Assembly: GCA_004292515.1 (NCBI GenBank)
Contig: RDXB01000034.1
Span: 62,001 to 126,000 of the forward strand
Source of the DNA: Oscillatoriales cyanobacterium
GTDB taxonomy: Bacteria; Cyanobacteriota; Cyanobacteriia; CACIAM-69d
Reading direction: 5' to 3'
Length of the DNA: 64,000 nucleotides
In this document: positions 9,909-18,649 of the stretch, one piece after another
How the letters are laid out: each line of letters opens with the position of its first letter
Numbering within the stretch: the first letter of the stretch is position 1
Notes under the pieces: generated by a model
Told to the model about the DNA's origin: nothing
The model's input: the letters and a program-made list of their open reading frames with translations, nothing else
The model's database searches: none
Made by a program: the position numbers and the translations under genes

Positions 9909-10472
9909 TTGACTATGATCCCTGCGCTGTTTGCCCTGTTTGGCTTGCCGATGGACACGGTGTTTTCCACCCAAGGCATCATGGTGCTGCTGTTGATGGC
10001 CTACGGTGGGGCGCTGTGGATGTTTTTGTCGAGTGCGCCCAAGGTCTACACGATCATGGTGTCGGACTTGGAAATTGCGCGGCAGTTCTACGAAGGTGAT
10101 TTGGAGTTGGCAACCGCCGATGTGCCGTTGCAGTACTACTACAACTACGAGCAAACCTTGGGGGTAACGGCGATCGACCCGTTATACATGACTCCGAGCA
10201 CCTTCGCCCGAGCAGCCGATCGCCCCGCTGTACCTGATGGGCTGTGGTATCAGCTCAAAAAGAATGTGCAGGTACATGTGATTGCGGGAGCGAGCCTGGG
10301 CGATCGCAACAATCAGCGCCATGTTTGTTTCGATCGGGAATGTCTAGAACAGGTTTTGCTGCGGGTACAAATGCGCGGTATTCGCCACAAAATTCGCCAA
10401 GAACAGCCCCTCAATTTCTTGGTCAAAGACTGGTCAAATCGCACGCTGGAACTGGCAGAATCAGTTCGCTAA
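9909..10472 (+). CDS. Conserved cyanobacterial protein, N-terminal TM segment and glyoxalase/VOC-like region
   Basis: 187 aa; hydrophobic N-terminus, then MVSDLEIARQFYEGDLEL, a VOC-like pattern. Confidence 0.65.
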   Translation: MTMIPALFALFGLPMDTVFSTQGIMVLLLMAYGGALWMFLSSAPKVYTIMVSDLEIARQFYEGDLELATADVPLQYYYNYEQTLGVTAIDPLYMTPSTFARAADRPAVPDGLWYQLKKNVQVHVIAGASLGDRNNQRHVCFDRECLEQVLLRVQMRGIRHKIRQEQPLNFLVKDWSNRTLELAESVR

Positions 10473-10596
10473 ACCACCAGTTCTGTGAAACACCAAGATT
10501 GATGAATTTTTAACCATTTTCGTAGGGGCAGGTTTCAAACCTGCTTCCCACTACCCTGATTGATTGTTTAAACCATAATTCTGGGCAGGCGATCGC

Positions 10597-10761
10597 ATGG
10601 CCAAGCAACGTAAGAAATCTGATTTCCCTACCAAAACCTGTGCCGTTTGTGGTTTGTCTTTCACTTGGCGCAAAAAATGGGCTGACTGCTGGGATGAGGT
10701 GAAATATTGTTCTGATCGTTGTCGTAAACGCAAAAATCAAGCTGATCGATCAGAACTCTAA
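10597..10761 (+). CDS. DUF2256 family small zinc-binding protein
   Basis: [54 protein letters not shown], 54 aa; below ORF-track cutoff. Confidence 0.85.
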   Translation: MAKQRKKSDFPTKTCAVCGLSFTWRKKWADCWDEVKYCSDRCRKRKNQADRSEL

Positions 10762-10871
10762 TAGGCGATTGGTCTGCCAGTGTCTCTAATGCAGTTTCTA
10801 ATACAATCATGGGCAGATCGGGGAGCGATCATCAGTCTAGAAGTGATCGGGAAATTGCCTGGAATTCTGAT

Positions 10872-10919
10872 GCTGCCGTTGGCGGATCGTGGGGCGCTGC
10901 CGTTAGCGGATCGTGGGGC
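10872..10919. repeat. 24-bp tandem repeat x2
   Basis: gctgccgttRgcggatcgtggggc twice. Confidence 0.7.
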
Positions 10920-10920
10920 A

Positions 10921-10950
10921 GCAAGGGGCTGAAGCCCCTTGTCTACGACA
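10921..10950. repeat. Fragment of palindrome repeat family
   Basis: gCAAGGGGCTGAAGCCCCTTGtctacgaca. Confidence 0.6.
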
Positions 10951-10963
10951 TGTTGGGTGATGA

Positions 10964-11437
10964 GTGAATCGCATGGACTCATTTCGCGATCGCCTAGAGA
11001 CAATTGATGCTTTCCAAGATGAATTTTGGGTACGTTGTCCTCGTTGTCAGGCGCGGGCGATCGTTCGTTGTCTAACTGATGAACCCGTAAGTTTGTTTGC
11101 ACCGCGTCGCATTGCTTGTGGGCAATGTGGCTTCTCCAACAATTGGAACAGCACGGCTATTGCTCGGGACTGGCACGGTGCGCCCACCGATTGGTATTTC
11201 CGCTATCCTCTGTGGTTGCAAACACCCTGCTGTGGCGAAATTTTGTGGGCTTATAATCCGCGCCATTTGGATTGGCTCGCCGATTTTGTGGAGGCCAAAT
11301 TGCGATCGCCGCATCCCGATCCGCAACGTGGCTGGTCAAATCGCAGCTTGGCCGCTCGCCTACCCAAATGGATGCAGTCGCGCAAAAATCGAGCCGCCAT
11401 TTTGCAAGCGATCGCCCAATTGCGCCAATCCTACTGA
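10964..11437 (+). CDS. Zinc-ribbon-containing hypothetical protein
   Basis: CPRCQARAIVRCL...CGQCGF and PCCGEILWAYNPRHLDWLADFVEA. Confidence 0.65.
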   Translation: MNRMDSFRDRLETIDAFQDEFWVRCPRCQARAIVRCLTDEPVSLFAPRRIACGQCGFSNNWNSTAIARDWHGAPTDWYFRYPLWLQTPCCGEILWAYNPRHLDWLADFVEAKLRSPHPDPQRGWSNRSLAARLPKWMQSRKNRAAILQAIAQLRQSY

Positions 11438-11468
11438 ACCCGCATCCCGAGAAAGCAATCACGCCAAA

Positions 11469-13187
11469 TCAACGCCGATCGATCCGCCAAACATCTGCAA
11501 AGGGCGCGATCGGGCTGAGTTGATAACCAGGGTCGGTTTGCAGGCGATCAAGCCACTCGGATTTGGGGCGATAGGCGATCGCTCGCTGCACCGTGGGCGG
11601 TAGGGGCAAACTCGGCTCTTCGATGTGGATCAGGCGGGCGCGATCGGGCAGTTGTCGCGCCAACGTCAGCAACCGCAAGCCATTGCCACTGACCACGATC
11701 GGCGGGTCGAGTTGCCGCACCACTTGGGCGATCGCCGGGTCATCGTAGCTGCTGTACTTGTTCCACCAGGTGATGGCCACCACCGATCGACTGCTCGACC
11801 ACAGGCCCACCACCCACAGCAGCCCGATCGCCCCCAGCACCCAAGCGCGCCGTCCTGGTCGGGTCAGGGCGCGGGCCAACCCCGCCGCCAAAATCAGTCC
11901 TAATCCGAGATAAGCGGGCAAAAAATAGCGGGCAATGGTCGATCGCTGGCCGCCGTCGATCGCGTCCAGCAAGGCAAAGGGCAGCGGCGTGGCAGCCCAG
12001 GCGATCGGGAATAGCCAAACGGCCGGCGGTGTGTTGCGCCACAGATCGACCGTACAAGCGGCGATCGCCCAGCCCAGCAAGCCGATCGGGAGCCATGGCC
12101 AAGTCAGGCTAACCGGATCGGTGGCACTCGAAATATCAAACAGGGGCCGATCAAACAAAGCTTGCCAATCCAGGGCGATCGCGCTGAAATTTAGACCCCA
12201 GCGCTGGATCAGCGTCCCCCACTCCAGGGTGCGATCGATCCAGCCCATCGGCTTGCGGTAGGTCAGCCAATAGACAATCCAAGGGCTGAACGCCAACAGC
12301 GCCGCCAGCAGTGACCAACCCCAGGCGATCGCCCGTTGCCGCAAACCGTGCCAGCCGATCGCCGCCCGCTCCAGCCAACTGCGCAGCCCCAGGTAGGCCC
12401 CTTGGGCAGCCACCCCCAGGGCCAGGGGCAAATGGCCATAGAAATTGAGGGCGACGATCGCGCTGTAGACCATCCAAGCTCGCCGCGATCGGGGGCGATC
12501 GGCCGTCGTCTCACCGGTCAAGCGCACCGCCCGCAGCAGCGCCCAGCCCGCCAGCAACGCCAGCACCATCGCCAAGCTATAGCCCCGCGCTTCCCGGCCG
12601 TAGACCACTTGGATCGGGGAAACCGCCGCCAGCCCGATCGCCAGCCCTGTGGCCGGCAGTCGCTCGGGGCGATCGGCCAGCCATTCCCAACAAAGCAGCC
12701 CCAAAGCCGGCAACACCAGCACACTCACCAGGGCCGAAAAACTGCGAATCGCGCCCACCGAGTCGCTGGCCACCATCGTCCAAGCCCGCAGCAGCAAGTA
12801 ATAGAGCGGCACTTGGTCGGGGGTTTCGGTGGCCAAGCTGGCGATCGTGCTGCTCCAGGATCGATCGCCCGATCGTTGCAGGGGAGCCAGTTCCGACGGC
12901 GCAACCAGCCGGCCTTGGGGCACAAAAAAATCCTCGACTTGCTCCTTGGTGTAGCCCGCAATCCGCACTGAGGTGATCGTTTCGTCGTACCAATAAACGG
13001 AGCGATCGAGCCAGGAAAATCGCAGCACCAGCGCCACCACCAGGGCGATCGCCACGAGCCAGCGGCCGTGATGACCTAGACGCTGCCATGACCGCGATCG
13101 TTTTATTTGTTGACCAATCACAAAGTTTTTACCAACGACCACAATTCTCTCAAAGCCAGGTTCTAACTCAAGCTGCATCAACACCAA
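11469..13187 (-). CDS. Multi-pass membrane glycosyltransferase-like protein (GT39/ArnT-like)
   Basis: FSWLDRSVYWYDETITSVRIAGYT near the N-terminus and many TM segments. Confidence 0.75.
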   Translation of the reverse strand: MVLMQLELEPGFERIVVVGKNFVIGQQIKRSRSWQRLGHHGRWLVAIALVVALVLRFSWLDRSVYWYDETITSVRIAGYTKEQVEDFFVPQGRLVAPSELAPLQRSGDRSWSSTIASLATETPDQVPLYYLLLRAWTMVASDSVGAIRSFSALVSVLVLPALGLLCWEWLADRPERLPATGLAIGLAAVSPIQVVYGREARGYSLAMVLALLAGWALLRAVRLTGETTADRPRSRRAWMVYSAIVALNFYGHLPLALGVAAQGAYLGLRSWLERAAIGWHGLRQRAIAWGWSLLAALLAFSPWIVYWLTYRKPMGWIDRTLEWGTLIQRWGLNFSAIALDWQALFDRPLFDISSATDPVSLTWPWLPIGLLGWAIAACTVDLWRNTPPAVWLFPIAWAATPLPFALLDAIDGGQRSTIARYFLPAYLGLGLILAAGLARALTRPGRRAWVLGAIGLLWVVGLWSSSRSVVAITWWNKYSSYDDPAIAQVVRQLDPPIVVSGNGLRLLTLARQLPDRARLIHIEEPSLPLPPTVQRAIAYRPKSEWLDRLQTDPGYQLSPIAPFADVWRIDRR

Positions 13188-13228
13188 AGCCTATGCATAC
13201 AGCCTTCACCTCTCTTAATAAGTACAGC

Positions 13229-13287
13229 AGCCTGTAGGGTGAGCAATACCCACCGCCTAACAGCTTCATCGCATCTGCGATCTGATC
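13229..13287 (+). repeat. Interspersed repeat (CCTGTAGGGTGNGCAATNCCC), copy A
   Basis: cctgtagggtgagcaatacccaccgcctaacagcttcatcgcatctgcgatctgat matches the reverse complement of 14702-14758. Confidence 0.75.
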
Positions 13288-13631
13288 TACCAACTGTCTG
13301 ATCTACCAACTGTTTGAGGGAAAGGCTGTATAAACGTATTCATATGCATTCATGAACTGAATCATCGAAAGTGCCACCGATTCGGCTAAAACCCTAACTC
13401 AATTGGTCTCAGTAGCAATGTCATTCAGTGATGACGACTTTATACAAACTTTGGGTCACAAAGCAATCATGATTGAAAATAATCACTGCACCAATAATAT
13501 TCTAGGTCTTAAAATTTCTTGAACAATCGCAAGGTTCAAAATAGTTTAACATCACCAATTCCCGCGATCCCTTTACGAAAAGACTGAATTAAGTTTTTGT
13601 CCATCAACAAAAATCTACATCTTGTAAGCAA

Positions 13632-13916
13632 ACCTCTGAAAAGTGGCTTACGACACAAACCAAGCATCAATAGTCGTAGCCGTAAGGGGCTTACGGCATA
13701 TCATCAAGTAGCCTGCAACCCTGATTTCGCCGTGATCAAGATCGCGGGGAGCAAGGGGCTAGAGCATCTTGTGACAACGATTGAGATGTAGAAAATTGAC
13801 GATTTCAGACTCATTCCGAGAAATGATGACACCCTCTCAGTCCCTTGTTTCCGTCGATCAATGTTGATTAATAGGGCATATGCCATATCAACTTTGGACT
13901 TTCAGACATCCTCTCA
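13632..13916 (+). repeat. Near-full-length copy (about 285 bp) of the palindrome repeat family
   Basis: Begins acctctgaaaagtgg, contains gcaaggggctagagcatcttgtgacaacgattgag...gatttcagactcattccgagaaatgatgacaccctctcagtcccttgt, ends tttcagacatcctct. Confidence 0.7.
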
Positions 13917-14190
13917 GAAGCGACACCACTGTCTAAGCAATCTTTCAACAAAACCATCCCATTACAGGGACTACTGCCACTTGAATGGGTGGAATATTAT
14001 GAATGATTTACTTTTATACAATTCATGACAAACGCATTAAGTGTTATTTCTATAATTAGTGAGGAATATCGATGGTCTGGTAATAATGAAATGGGCTGAA
14101 TAAGGTTATGGTTTTTACCCTGCAAGGGCTGACTGATCAACTAAAACGCTTGAACATCTAATTCTTGTCTAATCCCCAGTACGTTAGATC

Positions 14191-14523
14191 GTGATCACTA
14201 CAGATCAGCTTGAGCATGCTGCATATCAACTGATCATTGGCTGCGATCTCCAATCACCACACGAGGAATTGTCAATGCACAAGATGTATAAGGTTCAGGA
14301 AGAAAACTTGATCGGGGCAAGATTTGCAGCTCGAAGACGATACAAGTCAGTATTATCTAAAGTCTACTCCAATGTATCTGATTCACGTCACCTCAGTATG
14401 GATGATCAATGGATTCTCGCTCAAGCTTTACTCAGCAACTGTTTGACATTGGAAGAGATGATGATCATTGATCACATTTTGCAAGATGTGCGTTGTGGGC
14501 GAATGACCTATTCACGACGCTAG
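14191..14523 (+). CDS. Hypothetical protein (orphan-like; start may be a downstream ATG)
   Basis: 110-aa ORF with GTG start in a low-HIP1 region; no recognised domain. Confidence 0.45.
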   Translation: MITTDQLEHAAYQLIIGCDLQSPHEELSMHKMYKVQEENLIGARFAARRRYKSVLSKVYSNVSDSRHLSMDDQWILAQALLSNCLTLEEMMIIDHILQDVRCGRMTYSRR

Positions 14524-14701
14524 GGTTTGTGATCAATTAGGCGCGCTGAATTAGGTGCGCTGATCGTCATGATCAAGCAGTCCAACCTGTGTGTTGTCGA
14601 TTGCCCTCTTGCCCAACCCTCTCCCAATCGTTTACATCACCGATCGCCCAGACCCTTGAACGGCATCGGAAGATATAGCCTCTACCTCGCATCTACCTCA
14701 T

Positions 14702-14758
14702 ATCAGGTCGCAGATGCCATGAAGCTGTTAGTCGGCGGGCATTGCCCACCCTACAGGC
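14702..14758 (-). repeat. Interspersed repeat (CCTGTAGGGTGNGCAATNCCC), copy B, inverted relative to copy A
   Basis: atcaggtcgcagatgccatgaagctgttagtcggcgggcattgcccaccctacaggc. Confidence 0.75.
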
Positions 14759-14782
14759 TTGACCGGCATCGGAAGATCAGTC

Positions 14783-15802
14783 TCAGGCCTCTTCCAAGGG
14801 TGGTTCGGTTGGTTGCCAATCGGCCGGGAGCCAGTGAGCTGCCAGGTAGGGTACGTCCCAGGAATCTTGGCGCGATCGCCCCAGGCCAAAGTTGCGTCCC
14901 GTGTCGGCTCCTGGGTAGGGAAACTGACCCACGGGAGCTGATCGATCAAAAATTAGCCCATCGTAGGGAATCGTTTCGACTACGCGATCGGGCCCGTCAC
15001 CGCGCAACCGATCCCACCACAGGCCTAACCGCTGCCAATCGGTCGTCGCGGCCGCATCAGGGTCAAAGGTTGTGACCTGCCAGCCGACAAATTCCGCCAA
15101 TGCATCATAAATTGCCGGGTCGGGTTCGGCGGGCTGACCCCCTAGCTCAATCCAAATTGCCGCCTGCACGCTCCAGCCAAATTGCCCATCGCTGTAGGTT
15201 GTCCAGAGGTCATCGATTTGCTGTAACTCGGCGGTGGGCACCTCCAAAAAGCCACAGTCGGCGGCAAAGTAGCGCACCAGTCGATCGGTCCAGCGATCGG
15301 CCGATCGCCAATCATCCGCCTGCAACGCTGCAAATAGATCTTGGTAGAGATCCGCTCGGGCAAATCCGGGGCGGGCTTCCGCACAAACCCGGTGTGCTTC
15401 TCCCCACCGTGCCAGATCTCGATAAAGCTCGATGCCGTTTTGCCAAACCCGGTGAACGCGATCGTCACAGCCGGTGAGGTCGGGGGCAAAGGCATGGCCA
15501 CAAAATTTGCAGGTGATTTGATCCAGCGGTGCGCCACAGTTGGGGCAATCGACTAGGGCGGCATCTAGGGCCAATGCGCCACAACTGCCACAGGGACGCG
15601 GCGACAACTGCACCTGGGTCAGGCAGTCTTGGTGAAAAAACCGCTGCAATTCGGGCAGGTAGACGACGCTGGATGGGGCGATCGGCTCGGTGCAAACGGC
15701 GCAGGGTAGGCCGCGATAGTCGATCGCCCCGCAATGGGGGCAGGTGGCTGTGTCTTGGGGCACGAGGCCGCCGCAGTCGAGGCAGGTGAGGAACTCGGCC
15801 AT
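14783..15802 (-). CDS. Zinc-ribbon domain hypothetical protein
   Basis: FLTCLDCGGLVPQDTATCPHCGAIDYRGLPCAVC...CGSCGALALDAALVDCPNCGAPLDQITCKFCG. Confidence 0.7.
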   Translation of the reverse strand: MAEFLTCLDCGGLVPQDTATCPHCGAIDYRGLPCAVCTEPIAPSSVVYLPELQRFFHQDCLTQVQLSPRPCGSCGALALDAALVDCPNCGAPLDQITCKFCGHAFAPDLTGCDDRVHRVWQNGIELYRDLARWGEAHRVCAEARPGFARADLYQDLFAALQADDWRSADRWTDRLVRYFAADCGFLEVPTAELQQIDDLWTTYSDGQFGWSVQAAIWIELGGQPAEPDPAIYDALAEFVGWQVTTFDPDAAATTDWQRLGLWWDRLRGDGPDRVVETIPYDGLIFDRSAPVGQFPYPGADTGRNFGLGRSRQDSWDVPYLAAHWLPADWQPTEPPLEEA

Positions 15803-15934
15803 AGCGCAATGGGGAGTCGGGAGGGGGGGGATCAGCGCTGGGGCTGGGGCTGGCCAGGGCTGATGATGGTGGCACTGTAGCGAATTTTGGGGGGCGAATT
15901 TTGGGGGGCGCGATCGCCTCTCAGGTGCGCCAAC

Positions 15935-16558
15935 CTAGGGGGCTGGCGAGGGGGGTGAGTTGGGCGATCGCCCTTCGGGTAAGTCCAGTTCGGTGTTGAT
16001 GCCGCGATCGAGTAGCTCAATATCCCACTGACCGCGCGCGCCGCTTTCAAAGACCACAAACCGGCCGTCGGGGCTGATGTGGGGCGACCTGACCCAGCCG
16101 CGATAGCCTTGGCTCAGAAGCTGCACTTGGCCCGTGGCCCGATCGTATAGCTCGATTTCGGGGCGGGCATAGTCGCTGGCTAGGTAGACCAAATAGCGGC
16201 CGGTGTAGCTGAGGCTGGGTTGCTCGGCGATCGCATCCCGGCGGTTGAGGTGGGGCAGGTCAATAAACCGGCGCTGTTGCAAGTCGAAGAGCAAAATCTG
16301 GCGATCGCCATTGCGGTTGGAAACAAAGGCCAACATCCGTCCATCGCCGCTGAGGCTGGGTTGCTCGTCGGCATAGCGGGAATTGAGCGTCAGGGGCGCA
16401 CTCACCGATCCTGAGTTGCCACAAGCACTTAAGAGCGCGGCTGTTAGGGCAACAACCGCGCTCTGGGTCAGGCTTTGCAAGGTCGATTGGGCGAAAGTCG
16501 TGATGCTCATCGAATCCGGCATACCGCGTAAGAATCGCCGATCGGCCCTAGCGATCAA
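15935..16558 (-). CDS. TolB-like beta-propeller lipoprotein
   Basis: LTAALLSACGNSG lipobox; repeats YADEQPSLSGDGRMLAFVSNRNGDRQILLFDL and SPHISPDGRFVVFES. Confidence 0.8.
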   Translation of the reverse strand: MIARADRRFLRGMPDSMSITTFAQSTLQSLTQSAVVALTAALLSACGNSGSVSAPLTLNSRYADEQPSLSGDGRMLAFVSNRNGDRQILLFDLQQRRFIDLPHLNRRDAIAEQPSLSYTGRYLVYLASDYARPEIELYDRATGQVQLLSQGYRGWVRSPHISPDGRFVVFESGARGQWDIELLDRGINTELDLPEGRSPNSPPSPAP

Positions 16559-17663
16559 ACTTCACTGGCCGATCGAGATCATCCTCAAGGCGATCGCTAC
16601 TCTCCCGCGAATCGGTGCTGTCGTCCTTGGGGCCCAGATCCAGGGGCGGCCGCTCACCGGGGCGATCGGTATAGCGATCCCAATCGTCCTCGGTGGGTTC
16701 CGGGTCGATCGGCTGGTAGGCCACATAGCTGTCGTTGGGGCCGTCGAGATTGCGACTGTCGGCGTGACCATCGGTGTAACCATCGGTGTAGCCACTCGAT
16801 CGCACCGGTCGCTCGTCGGCATAGCTGCTGCGGGTGGCCGGCGGCTCATCGGCCAGGGTGGCTTCCACGGGCCGGCGACGACGGGGCCGATCGCCCGTGG
16901 GGGCTGGTGGTTCGGGGCGGCGACGTTCGGGCGGGCGGCCGCTGCGGGGGCGATCGCTCGGGGCTTCGTCATCCCAGGAATCAGGCGATCGGCCTGGCGG
17001 TTCGGCGGTGGGGCGACGGCTCGATCGGCTCGGCCCTGGCTCCACCCAAGCATCACCCCCATCGGGGCGGGCTTCCGGGCGGTTGCTCGGCGGCCGCTGG
17101 GGAGGCCGCCGACGGGGCAGGCCATCGGAGCCATCGCCACCGCTGGGTCCTTCAAATCCATCACGCGGATCGCGGCTGGGCCGTTGGGCGGGCGGGCGGC
17201 GGCGGGGCGGGCCGTCATAGTCATCGCGCGATCGGCTGCCGTAGTCATCGCGCGGATCGCGGCTGTCTTCGCTGCCCCGAATCCGGCGGTTGTAGGGTTG
17301 CCGTTCGATCGGTTCCAGCTCATCTAACTCTGCCCGATAGACCCGGCTCACCGGGCGATCGTCATCCACCAAGGGAGCGCTGCGTTTCGCCTGCTCTGTG
17401 GTGACGTTACGCAGCCGAATGCTTTCGTAGGCAAAAAAGATGGCCGATCCGGCCAGCAAAAACTGACTGAACTGCAAGATTGGGTCGAGTCGCCAGCTAT
17501 TGAAAAACAAAATGCCGCCACACAGCAGCCCCACCGCCGCAAAGAAAATGTCGTAGTCGCGGGCCAGCCCAGGCTTATACGATCGAATAAAGTACAGCGC
17601 CGCGCCGGCCACGGCCAGAATAATGCCGATGAGGCTGCCCCAGCTAAAGCCAACGTTAACCAT
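16548..17663 (-). CDS. ycf66: Ycf66 family protein with long Arg/Pro/Asp-rich tail
   Basis: MVNVGFSWGSLIGIILAVAGAALYFIRSYKPGLARDYDIFFAAVGLLCGGILFFNSWRLDPILQFSQFLLAGSAIFFAYESIRLRN. Confidence 0.9.
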   Translation of the reverse strand: MVNVGFSWGSLIGIILAVAGAALYFIRSYKPGLARDYDIFFAAVGLLCGGILFFNSWRLDPILQFSQFLLAGSAIFFAYESIRLRNVTTEQAKRSAPLVDDDRPVSRVYRAELDELEPIERQPYNRRIRGSEDSRDPRDDYGSRSRDDYDGPPRRRPPAQRPSRDPRDGFEGPSGGDGSDGLPRRRPPQRPPSNRPEARPDGGDAWVEPGPSRSSRRPTAEPPGRSPDSWDDEAPSDRPRSGRPPERRRPEPPAPTGDRPRRRRPVEATLADEPPATRSSYADERPVRSSGYTDGYTDGHADSRNLDGPNDSYVAYQPIDPEPTEDDWDRYTDRPGERPPLDLGPKDDSTDSRESSDRLEDDLDRPVKFDR

Positions 17664-17699
17664 CGTCCCTCAAGAACGTCACGGGTTTATTCTAACGGC

Positions 17700-17737
17700 G
17701 AACGGCGGCTCCGGTAGATCAACCAGAACCGCCGTTC
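17700..17737. other. Inverted repeat / hairpin between ycf66 and psbX
   Basis: GAACGGCGG...CCGCCGTTC, 9-bp perfect stem. Confidence 0.5.
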
Positions 17738-17802
17738 TTCTCGGTTCGCGCCACCCTGCCAGACTGGATCGAGCCTGCTGCATTGAGCGCGATCGGGACA
17801 GT

Positions 17803-17925
17803 CTAAAAGTTGCGCTTGACCTTATCGTTCTGGCTGACGAACAGCAGGCCCGCCACGATCGGCAGCACCACGATAACGGTTCCCCAGAGCAGGCTCCACA
17901 GGAAGTTCGACAAAGAAGCAGTCAT
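17803..17925 (-). CDS. psbX: Photosystem II protein PsbX
   Basis: Manual translation: [40 protein letters not shown], 40 aa. Not in ORF track. Confidence 0.93.
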   Translation of the reverse strand: MTASLSNFLWSLLWGTVIVVLPIVAGLLFVSQNDKVKRNF

Positions 17926-18178
17926 AGTTATCCTCGAATTGAAAACGCAAACTTCGCTCTAAAGTCGTATTCTATCGCCCGATCGCCCAACCGTCGCCCG
18001 TGATCGCCGAAGAATATGGCCCCAGAAATCGCCCAACCCGCTGACCCTGGGCGATCGCACCGCTCCCCGCAGCGCCTCAATCACCCTTGCCGATCTACAC
18101 TCAAGATCAGTGCAAGCCGCCTCGCGATCGCAGAGGGTAACCGCACCTGAATCTTTCACCCTTGATGAAGCAATTGGC

Positions 18179-18466
18179 ATGAGTACCGCTGTCGTGAGCG
18201 CCTGGGCCCTGAGCCTGCTGTTGGGTTTGTTCATCCTGCTCTTTATCGTGCGGATTGTTTTGACTTGGTATCCCCAAGTAGATGCCCAAAAACTGCCGTT
18301 TAAGCTAGCGGTGCTGCCTACAGAACCGTTGCTGAAGATAACGAGGGCGATCGTCCCTCCGATTGGGGGCGTAGACATCAGCCCGATCGTCTGGGTGGGT
18401 TTAATTAGTCTGCTGCGGGAAGTGTTGTTGGGTCAGCAAGGGCTGATCACCATGAGCTTGTACTAG
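18179..18466 (+). CDS. YggT family membrane protein
   Basis: LFILLFIVRIVLTWYPQVDAQKLPFKLAVLPTEPLLKITRAIVPPIGGVDISPIVWVGLI; internal ATG at 18179 preferred. Confidence 0.88.
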   Translation: MSTAVVSAWALSLLLGLFILLFIVRIVLTWYPQVDAQKLPFKLAVLPTEPLLKITRAIVPPIGGVDISPIVWVGLISLLREVLLGQQGLITMSLY

Positions 18467-18515
18467 TTAATTGCAGACCCCAACGGTTGAATTGCTCTGT
18501 CCCAATCGTCGTAGC

Positions 18516-18602
18516 TAGTAGGTTGGGTAGAGCTTGCGAAACCCAACTCGATCAATGACAACGTTGCTGGTGTTGGGTTTCGTTCCTCAACCCAACCTAC
18601 TG
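18516..18602. repeat. Long imperfect inverted repeat (GTTGGGTTTCGTTCCTCAACCCAACCTACT type)
   Basis: Arms agtaggttgggtagagcttgcgaaacccaac and gttgggtttcgttcctcaacccaacctact. Confidence 0.85.
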
Positions 18603-18649
18603 ATATAACTGCCGAATTTTGTTCACATTTCCTCGATCCCCGGTCTGCT

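Noticed and set aside
16562-17323. Alternative-frame ORFs overlapping ycf66 (including 16383..17327 +)
   Set aside because: Arg/Pro/Ala-rich shadows of the GC-rich repetitive Ycf66 tail; Ycf66 N-terminal homology fixes the true frame.
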